Part shown: one piece after another, positions 57,152 through 64,000 of the stretch | Position numbering within the stretch: position 1 is the stretch's first letter | How the letters are laid out: the number at the start of each line of letters is the position of its first letter | Source: Terriglobus saanensis SP1PR4 | Lineage (GTDB): Bacteria > Acidobacteriota > Terriglobia > Terriglobales > Acidobacteriaceae | Length of the DNA: 64,000 bases | NCBI RefSeq assembly: GCF_000179915.2 | Contig: NC_014963.1 | Span: 4,092,001 to 4,156,000 of the forward strand | Direction: 5' to 3' | Program-made: the position numbers and the translations under genes | The notes under the pieces: generated by a model | Databases searched by the model: none | What the model was told of the DNA's origin: nothing | What the model saw: only the letters and a program-made list of their open reading frames with translations

Positions 57152-57960
57152 ATCTGGCACACCGGACAAAAGTGCGTTGACCGCCCACCTACCGTGATCT
57201 TCTTGATCGGCGTCTCGCAGACCAGGCACGGCTGCCCCGTCCGCATATACACCTTGTGCTCCAACTGAAAGAAGCCGCGCACCCCATCGGCATCGACGTA
57301 ATCCGACACCGAAGATCCCCCCAGCTGAATCGCATGCTTTAGAACGTCCTTCAACGCTGTGTGCAGCCGAGCGAGTTCCGCCCGCGTCAGCCGCCCGGCC
57401 TGGCGCTTCGGCCGAATGCCCGCGCGAAACAAACTCTCATCTGCATAGATATTCCCGACACCATGCAGCAGCGATTGATTCAGCAAAGCCGCTTTGATCG
57501 GCGTCTTGCGGCTTCTGAAGAGCGCGATAAAGTCTTCTAAACCAATCGTCAGAGGTTCCTGCCCCGTCCCTGCATACGTCGTCTGCGGCGCAATCACAGC
57601 CAACCGCCCGAAGCGGCGAGGATCGACAAACCGAATCTCCCGCTCATCGTCGAGCGCAAGAATCGCGTGCGTATGCGGCGGAACTTCCACCTCTCCCTTC
57701 GAAACCAGCAGACGCCCCGTCATCCCCAGATGCACTGTGAACTGAGCGGGCTTTTTATCCCGCAGCAGATCGAAGACAATCGTCTTTCCCACGCGATGAA
57801 CCCGCTCGATCCGCGCCCCCGTCAGCGTCTCTTCGATCAGTGCTGCCGGGGATTTCAGCGGCTCCGGCTTCGTGCCTAGCGTGACGTGCTGAATGCGGCG
57901 GCCATGTACGCGCTCGTGGACACCATTCGCTACGGTTTCTACCTCAGGAAGCTCAGGCAC
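57148..57960 (-). CDS. mutM: Formamidopyrimidine-DNA glycosylase MutM/Fpg
   Basis: Base-excision enzyme that removes 8-oxoguanine and related lesions. The 270-residue protein begins with the catalytic proline motif PELPEVETVANGV (Pro2 after Met removal), has LLHGVGNIYADESLFRAGI and a C-terminal zinc finger (CLVC ... CPVCQ). It starts with GTG 57960, overlapping the preceding gene's stop by one base (TAGTG). Confidence 0.96.
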   Translation of the reverse strand: MPELPEVETVANGVHERVHGRRIQHVTLGTKPEPLKSPAALIEETLTGARIERVHRVGKTIVFDLLRDKKPAQFTVHLGMTGRLLVSKGEVEVPPHTHAILALDDEREIRFVDPRRFGRLAVIAPQTTYAGTGQEPLTIGLEDFIALFRSRKTPIKAALLNQSLLHGVGNIYADESLFRAGIRPKRQAGRLTRAELARLHTALKDVLKHAIQLGGSSVSDYVDADGVRGFFQLEHKVYMRTGQPCLVCETPIKKITVGGRSTHFCPVCQI

Positions 57961-58289
57961 TACGCCTCCTCGCTCTCTCCAACAAAGTTCAGCACGTCTT
58001 CCATCTCCGCGCGCGGCAGACCCGTCAGCGCGGCCAGCTCCTCGTCGTCCATGCTTCCCAGGACGAGCGTTCCGACGCCAATCAGAAGAGACTTTTCGCG
58101 TGGCGACAAAGACGCGATAAAGGGTAAAACCTGGTTCGGCTGCGGTGCGAGCATCTTGGAGTGCAGGGCCGCGACCTCTTCCGGCGTAGAGCCCAACTGT
58201 GTGTCGTAGTCGATCTGCATGCGATTTTCCACGAGGTTCAGCGCGTTCGGGAGAAAGACGTAGGCGTTGAAGGCGAGTTCTGGGTTCAT
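57960..58289 (-). CDS. Conserved hypothetical protein upstream of mutM
   Basis: Helical protein, 109 residues, without signal or membrane helix, opening MNPELAFNAYVFLPNALNLV. I do not recognise it. The second half contains LSPREKSLLIGVGTLVLG and SMDDEELAALTGLPRAEMEDVL, the latter resembling a small helix-turn-helix. ATG 58289 is chosen because a longer frame adds unrelated residues. Overlaps mutM by one base, so the two are co-translated. Divergent from purA. Confidence 0.65.
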   Translation of the reverse strand: MNPELAFNAYVFLPNALNLVENRMQIDYDTQLGSTPEEVAALHSKMLAPQPNQVLPFIASLSPREKSLLIGVGTLVLGSMDDEELAALTGLPRAEMEDVLNFVGESEEA

Positions 58290-58340
58290 ATCTTCCTTCC
58301 TTCGATGCACGACAGGTCGTGACGCTTCATCTCAGGATAA

Positions 58341-59732
<1,392 letters not shown>

Positions 59733-59742
59733 GCTGATCACT

Positions 59743-60030
59743 ATGGTGACGTTCACGGTTCGGATGAAATTTACGATGGAAGACCACGACGAGGTGGAGC
59801 GCGTCCTGCGGGCACTGACCGCAGAGACGCGCAAAGAGCCCGGCTGCGTCAGCTACATCTGTCATTTTGTGGATGGAGATGCGGAAACGGTCTTGATCTA
59901 CGAGCAGTACCGCGATCAGGCCGCCGTGGAAGCACATCGCCAGTCACCGCACTTTGAAAAGTACGCCGTGGGTGGCCTCTACCAGATGATGAAACTTCGC
60001 GAGATAGAAAACCTCGCGGCCGTCTCCTGA
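59743..60030 (+). CDS. Antibiotic biosynthesis monooxygenase (ABM) fold protein
   Basis: Small dimeric ferredoxin-like protein, 95 residues. The family pattern is clear: VTFTVRMKFTMEDHDEVERVLRALTAETRKEPGC, then SYICHFVDGDAETVLIYEQYRDQAAVEAHRQSPHF. ABM proteins act as quinol or polyketide oxygenases or as detoxifiers; the role is unknown. It starts ten bases after purA and may be co-transcribed. Confidence 0.9.
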   Translation: MVTFTVRMKFTMEDHDEVERVLRALTAETRKEPGCVSYICHFVDGDAETVLIYEQYRDQAAVEAHRQSPHFEKYAVGGLYQMMKLREIENLAAVS

Positions 60031-60132
60031 AGAGCAGACCGCTTCCAAGCCCACAAAGGGCATCTTATTGCACAGATGTTTCCACGATTTTTTGACGAGA
60101 GTTCTTTTGCTTCGCTAGTATCCCGGATACCG

Positions 60133-60666
60133 ATGCCAAAGTTTTTTCATCGACGAGCATGGCTTACAGCGGCGGCGGCGATGCTGCTTGTCGCCGTCCC
60201 GTCGCACGCCTTTCTGACCCACGGAAAAGGCAGTCACAAGAAGAGCGATACCAAGGCCATCCAAGCGCTGGAAGACCAGTGGCACGACGCCCTGATGCAC
60301 GGGGACTCCTCCGCCATGGCGCCGATTCTGGCGGATGACTTTCTCGGCGTTTCCGCCAACGGAACTCTGACGGACAAGGCGCAGTACCTCAAGCGCGTCT
60401 CGGCGGGTCGATATGTCTTCCGAAAAATCGACGTGGAAGATTCGAAGACGCGTCTGCATGACGACACGGCCATCGTCGTCTCTCTCGCCCACATCGAGGC
60501 GACCTTGGAGGGCATTGAGCTGGCCGGCAAGTATCGCTACACGCGCGTCTACCGCCGCATTCCCGCCGGTGGATGGAAGTTGATCAACTTTGAAGCGACA
60601 CGCGTCTCCGGTGCGGGTGAGGGAGATCTTCGCGGCGGCGTTCCGATCAAGGAACCAACGCATTAG
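60133..60666 (+). CDS. Secreted NTF2-like (DUF4440) protein
   Basis: Protein of 177 residues with a signal peptide (MPKFFHRRAWLTAAAAMLLVAVPSHA) and a DUF4440/SnoaL domain: ALEDQWHDALMHGDSSAMAPILADDFLGVSANGTLTDKAQYL, then closing strands YRYTRVYRRIPAGGWKLINFEATRV. Third such secreted protein in the window. ATG 60133 is chosen because the signal begins there. It ends in a strong terminator. Confidence 0.82.
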   Translation: MPKFFHRRAWLTAAAAMLLVAVPSHAFLTHGKGSHKKSDTKAIQALEDQWHDALMHGDSSAMAPILADDFLGVSANGTLTDKAQYLKRVSAGRYVFRKIDVEDSKTRLHDDTAIVVSLAHIEATLEGIELAGKYRYTRVYRRIPAGGWKLINFEATRVSGAGEGDLRGGVPIKEPTH

Positions 60667-60694
60667 GAGACAGAGAGTAGAGAGTTAAATAAAG

Positions 60695-60721
60695 AAGCCT
60701 CGGCAGATGCCGAGGCTTTTT
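60695..60721. terminator. Bidirectional terminator
   Basis: AAGCCTCGGC and GCCGAGGCTT form a perfect 10-bp stem with loop AGAT, followed by TTT on the plus strand and CTTCTTTATTT on the minus strand. It serves the secreted NTF2-like gene and the converging small gene. Confidence 0.9.
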
Positions 60722-60737
60722 CGGTTATTGCAAGTCT

Positions 60738-60980
60738 TTATGCGATACGTTGATTGAGGGTCAAAGGGCCGCTCAAACGCTGCGCAGGCATGCGCGGAGC
60801 GGGCATGTTGAGTCCAAGTAAGCGACGTCCCAAAGACCGGGTCATGCCGGTGATATGGGCGTCCTCGCCTTCCATCTGAGCGATAGCCAAAAGAGTTAAT
60901 GGCTTAAATGAGGCAGCGGACGTTGCTGTCTCGGGAGCGTCTGTGGGGGCGAATTCTGAGTTCCGCTTTGATTTCCGCAT
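60738..60980 (-). CDS. Small basic protein, 80 residues
   Basis: Unrecognised protein starting MRKSKRNSEFAPTDAPE, with a hydrophobic-polar middle (FKPLTLLAIAQMEGEDAHITGM) and a basic, proline-rich C-terminus (RRLLGLNMPAPRMPAQRLSGP). ATG 60980 has AAGGAG eight bases upstream, so I prefer it to the longer frame. It shares a bidirectional terminator with its neighbour. No function can be assigned. Confidence 0.6.
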   Translation of the reverse strand: MRKSKRNSEFAPTDAPETATSAASFKPLTLLAIAQMEGEDAHITGMTRSLGRRLLGLNMPAPRMPAQRLSGPLTLNQRIA

Positions 60981-61134
60981 GTGTTGCTCCTTACATCTTG
61001 GGGACGCATAGTACGAGAGGGAGATCTTCCCGGCGGCGCGAATCATCGATTGATTGTGCGTCGGGCGCGGCTGAAGTCTCAGTTCCCAGCCACTGCGCAT
61101 AGGATGACACTTTCGTGGGATGAAGTTGTCTGTT

Positions 61135-61710
61135 TTAAGACGCTTCGGTGTCGGCGATTGCCTGTCGTAGACGTTTCCAAGTGATGTCGAGCGTTTCGGG
61201 AAGGACGCGCGTCTCCGCGATCACGGACATGAAGTTGGAATCTCCCACCCACCGTGGGAGCACATGCATATGGATATGCTCTGCCACACCCGCACCGGCA
61301 GCCTCGCCCAGGTTCATTCCAAGGTTGATGCCGTTCGGCTTGTAGGTCGCCCGAAGCGCCGTCTCCGCCCGCTGCGTGAGGCGAATCATCTCCTCCGCCG
61401 CCGCGACAGGAAGCGCCGCCAGCGACTGCAGATGCTCATACGGGATCACCATCAGGTGGCCACTGCTATAGGGAAAGGCGTTCAGGACGAGGTAGCAATA
61501 CTCCGCGCGGAGGAGGATGTGGCCAGGAGCCTCGGCTTCTTCCGGAGGCATGCCCTGCTCGATGGCCCAGTTGGCGGACCCGATGAGATTACAGAAGACG
61601 CAACCGCAATCCCCAGGCCAGGCCGCCAGGGCCTCCGGCACGCCCTTGCGTCCGGCAGGGCCGCTGTCCGTGATGTACGCGTACCGCCACGGCGTCCAGA
61701 GCCTGTCCAT
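61135..61710 (-). CDS. HIT-family nucleotide hydrolase/phosphorylase
   Basis: Cytoplasmic nucleotide-binding enzyme of 191 residues. The histidine triad is in EHIHMHVLPRW near residue 140, and CVFCNLI near the start with a later HxxH is typical of the actinobacterial/acidobacterial Ap4A phosphorylase-like group. It probably cleaves dinucleoside polyphosphates or nucleotide conjugates. It starts four bases after the cysS stop, so they share a transcript. Confidence 0.9.
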   Translation of the reverse strand: MDRLWTPWRYAYITDSGPAGRKGVPEALAAWPGDCGCVFCNLIGSANWAIEQGMPPEEAEAPGHILLRAEYCYLVLNAFPYSSGHLMVIPYEHLQSLAALPVAAAEEMIRLTQRAETALRATYKPNGINLGMNLGEAAGAGVAEHIHMHVLPRWVGDSNFMSVIAETRVLPETLDITWKRLRQAIADTEAS

Positions 61711-61713
61711 GAG

Positions 61714-63192
61714 CTACTTCCGCTTCCAGGAGACGCCGTCTTTGCCGTCTTCGATCAGAATGCCCTTTTCGGCAAGTTCCTTGCGGATCGCGTCGGCACG
61801 GGCAAAGTTCCTCTGCTTCTTGGCAAGGGTGCGCTCGTCCACCAGCTTCTGAATGTCGTCTTCGGAAAAGCTAGAAGACGCAACGAGATCCGGCGCGGCT
61901 TCGCCCAGACGACCCTCGGCTTCGGCCCAGGCAAGAGCGTCGCGCGTGACCTGCTGATCGCGATCGGTGAGGACGTCGAAGATCGAATCGAAGCGGGCCA
62001 AAAGGTCGCGGATGGACGCGACGTTTCCGGCAAGGAGAGTGCCGGTATCTGCGGCAGAGTTCGCGGCACGCACGAGATCGAAGATCGCGGCGCGAGCTTC
62101 GGCCGTGTTCAGGTCGTTCGAAAGAGCAGCGTCGAAGAGGCGCAGCTTCTCGGTGGTAAGGGCCGCAAGGCCGGCGTTTTCGCCAACAGCAAATTCGCCC
62201 TTGTCCAGACGCCGCGCAAACGTCCGCAGACGGTCGATGGCGTTGGCCGACTCCGTCAGTCCTTCGAAGGTGAAGTTCATCTGGTGGCGATACGGCACCG
62301 AAAGCAGCAGAAAACGAATCGCAGAGGCGCGATAGCCCTTCAGCAGAAGGTCGCGCAGGGTATAGAAATTACCCTCCGACTTCGACATCTTCTTGCCTTC
62401 CACCAGCAAAAAGCGGACGTGAAACCAATGCCTTGCCAGCGGCACATGCGAAGCCGCCTCCGACTGTGCGATCTCGTTCTCGTGGTGCGGAAACGTAAGA
62501 TCCTCGCCACCGGCGTGCAGATCGAAGGTCGGACCAAGATGCTTCATCGCCATGGCGGAGCACTCGATATGCCAGCCCGGACGACCGATACCCAAGGACG
62601 TATCCCAGCTATGCTCGTTCGGCTTCACGGCCTTCCAGAGAGCGAAGTCGCGTGCAGCATCCTTCTCGTACTCGTCCACATCCACGCGCGCGCCGTCTTC
62701 GATTCCGTCGAAGTCCTTTTTTGAAAGCTTTCCGTAATCGGGAAAACGCGCGATCCGGAAGTACCAGGAGCCGTCTTCCGTCTTGTACGCAATGTCCTCG
62801 GAGGCGAGCTTTTCAATCAGCGTCACCATGTCGCCGATGTTCTCCGTCGCGCGGGCAATGATCTCCGGACGCTGCACGCCGAGGGCGTCCATATCTTCAA
62901 AAAAAGCGCGCTCGAACTTGGCCGTGTATTCGGCGATAGGCATGTTGGCGGCGGCGGCGTTGCGGATGATCTTGTCGTCCACATCCGTGACGTTCATGAC
63001 GTGCTTCAGCTTCATGCCCTTCAGAGCGGCGAAACGACGCAAAACGTCGACATGCAGGAAGGTGCGGAAGTTGCCGATATGGCCGTAATCGTAGACGGTG
63101 GGCCCGCAACAATACATGCGCAGTTCGTTGTCATGCTGCGGCACGAGCGCTTCCACGCGGCCGCCCAGGGTGTTGAAGAGGTCGATTGCCAT
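61714..63192 (-). CDS. cysS: Cysteinyl-tRNA synthetase
   Basis: Class I aminoacyl-tRNA synthetase, 492 residues, charging tRNA-Cys. The HIGH-type motif is in CCGPTVYDYGHIGNFRTF (cysteines bind zinc), KMSKS is present as KKMSKSEGNFYTLRD, and GRPGWHIECSAM supplies the zinc site. ATG 63192 is chosen; the longer frame adds 60 unrelated residues. Followed by the HIT gene in the same operon. It also draws on the cysteine used for bacillithiol and ergothioneine. Confidence 0.97.
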   Translation of the reverse strand: MAIDLFNTLGGRVEALVPQHDNELRMYCCGPTVYDYGHIGNFRTFLHVDVLRRFAALKGMKLKHVMNVTDVDDKIIRNAAAANMPIAEYTAKFERAFFEDMDALGVQRPEIIARATENIGDMVTLIEKLASEDIAYKTEDGSWYFRIARFPDYGKLSKKDFDGIEDGARVDVDEYEKDAARDFALWKAVKPNEHSWDTSLGIGRPGWHIECSAMAMKHLGPTFDLHAGGEDLTFPHHENEIAQSEAASHVPLARHWFHVRFLLVEGKKMSKSEGNFYTLRDLLLKGYRASAIRFLLLSVPYRHQMNFTFEGLTESANAIDRLRTFARRLDKGEFAVGENAGLAALTTEKLRLFDAALSNDLNTAEARAAIFDLVRAANSAADTGTLLAGNVASIRDLLARFDSIFDVLTDRDQQVTRDALAWAEAEGRLGEAAPDLVASSSFSEDDIQKLVDERTLAKKQRNFARADAIRKELAEKGILIEDGKDGVSWKRK

Positions 63193-63299
63193 CCGGTGTT
63201 GCTTGCCCCTCAAGACTTGCGCGCGTGCCGGAAGGTTTCCCTGCAAAAAGATCGTTTGCCGCCGCAGTACTGTGCCTAGTGATTTTAGCCCACGCAGCT

Positions 63300-64000
63300 C
63301 TATCCGAGACGCTGCTGCGGCGTGGCATTGAGCCCCGAACCCGCAAAATCGCCCGCAACAAAGCGAGGCCAAGCCGCCGCCGCGATCATCGCCGCATTGT
63401 CCGTAGACAGGGCAAGCTCCGGGAAGTGAACCGCAATGCCCTTTTCCGCCGCCAGCGAGGTCATTGTCGAACGGAGTTCCCGGTTCGCCGCGACTCCTCC
63501 CGAAACGAGAATCGTCCGAACCCCAAAATGGTCCGCTGCCCGCAGCGTCTGCTTCGCCAGATTGCCGACCACGGCGTTTTGAAAGCTGGCCAGCAGGTCA
63601 AGCGTCTGCCGATCCAGAAGGGACACGGCAGACGCAGGCTTCAGGTGAGCGAACTCGGCACGGCGCGCATCGATGGCAGGCTTCATCCCATGCGTCTCTA
63701 CATAGCGCAGAACAGCAGTCTTGATCCCGGAAAAGGAAAAATCAAAGGTAGGTTCGGCGCTCGGATCCGCGCCGCGATGCCTGATCTCCGCAAACCGGAA
63801 CGGAACGGCCTTCGGATTCCCATGCGGCGCAAGCGTATCGATCCAAGGTCCGCCGGGATACCCAAGCCCAAGCAGCTTCGCTACCTTGTCATACGCCTCG
63901 CCCGCCGCATCATCGACCGTCCGGCCCACGTTGCGGTAGTGCCACGTACCAGCGCGTTGCTTTGCGAGGTAAAGATGCGTGTGTCCACCCGAAACTACGA
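63300..64000 (-). CDS. tsaD: tRNA A37 threonylcarbamoyltransferase TsaD (5' end outside window)
   Basis: Enzyme that attaches the threonylcarbamoyl group to A37 of ANN-decoding tRNAs. The window contains the C-terminal part: SGGHTHLY with the metal-binding histidines (about 63970), VGRTVDDAAGEAYDKVAKLLGLGYPGGP, FDFSFSGIKTAVL and LVSGGVAANRELR, ending TPQQRLG. The N-terminus lies beyond base 64000. It runs in the same direction as cysS with 107 bases between. Confidence 0.93.
   Translation of the reverse strand, partial: VVSGGHTHLYLAKQRAGTWHYRNVGRTVDDAAGEAYDKVAKLLGLGYPGGPWIDTLAPHGNPKAVPFRFAEIRHRGADPSAEPTFDFSFSGIKTAVLRYVETHGMKPAIDARRAEFAHLKPASAVSLLDRQTLDLLASFQNAVVGNLAKQTLRAADHFGVRTILVSGGVAANRELRSTMTSLAAEKGIAVHFPELALSTDNAAMIAAAAWPRFVAGDFAGSGLNATPQQRLG

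Overview
This window looks like a piece of chromosome from an acidobacterium of the Terriglobus / Granulicella / Edaphobacter type. That is inferred from gene content and is not proven. The signs are a PadR regulator next to an orphan ADOP-type permease, a second ADOP permease with its own ATPase, a large Oar-like TonB-dependent receptor with a carboxypeptidase-regulatory N-terminus, a GH79 enzyme like that of Acidobacterium capsulatum, bactofilin, several secreted NTF2-like proteins, and both bacillithiol (bshA) and ergothioneine (egtB-egtD) genes. I found no rRNA, tRNA or CRISPR array.

Layout. 1-8 kb: APC permease (cut by the window start), MFS drug exporter behind a 15-bp palindrome, ppa, purS, then bshA between two related four-helix membrane proteins, and a Tat-exported GH79 enzyme. 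8-18 kb: ADOP permease with its PadR repressor, an HTH-TOBE regulator, the TonB receptor, a secreted NTF2-like protein and a GT39-like membrane glycosyltransferase. 17.6-21 kb: a blue-light (BLUF) sensor and a c-di-GMP phosphodiesterase (EAL) in overlapping, different frames, then glmS. 21-27 kb is an accessory patch, visibly AT-richer in part: Dam-family methylase, four-helix membrane protein and DGQHR-domain protein as a compact cassette; def and small secreted proteins; the relic of an amidohydrolase; and an Stv-like orphan protein. 27-34.8 kb: RNB ribonuclease, egtD/egtB, and a two-gene ABC exporter. 35-42 kb: amine oxidase, a TetR repressor with a short-chain dehydrogenase that share an operator-like motif, ComF, an HNH nuclease, a small secreted peptide and a membrane protein. 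42-53 kb: rpsA, EamA and ThuA proteins, ruvB, acyltransferase, a DUF2339 giant membrane protein preceded by a 23-residue membrane mini-protein, and an IS30 element. 53-64 kb: bactofilin, FmdE-like plus ThiE-like pair, acyltransferase, mutM, purA, HIT protein, cysS and the C-terminal part of tsaD (cut by the window end).

Two families of interspersed intergenic repeats punctuate the whole window. R1 is about 110 bp and starts with a GTGCCCC...GGTGGGG hairpin; I count five near-complete copies in one orientation, one in the other, and several fragments. R2 is a larger GGGTGCCCC...GGGGCACCC element. They lie almost always just after gene ends and are the most pervasive non-coding structure here.

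The best candidates for undescribed biology are the methylase-membrane-DGQHR cassette (20973-23483), the split BLUF/EAL photoreceptor (17618-18810), the 23-residue mini-protein coupled to DUF2339 (48835-48906), the repeat families, and a recurring -10 box exactly 6 nt before ATG that suggests leaderless transcripts.
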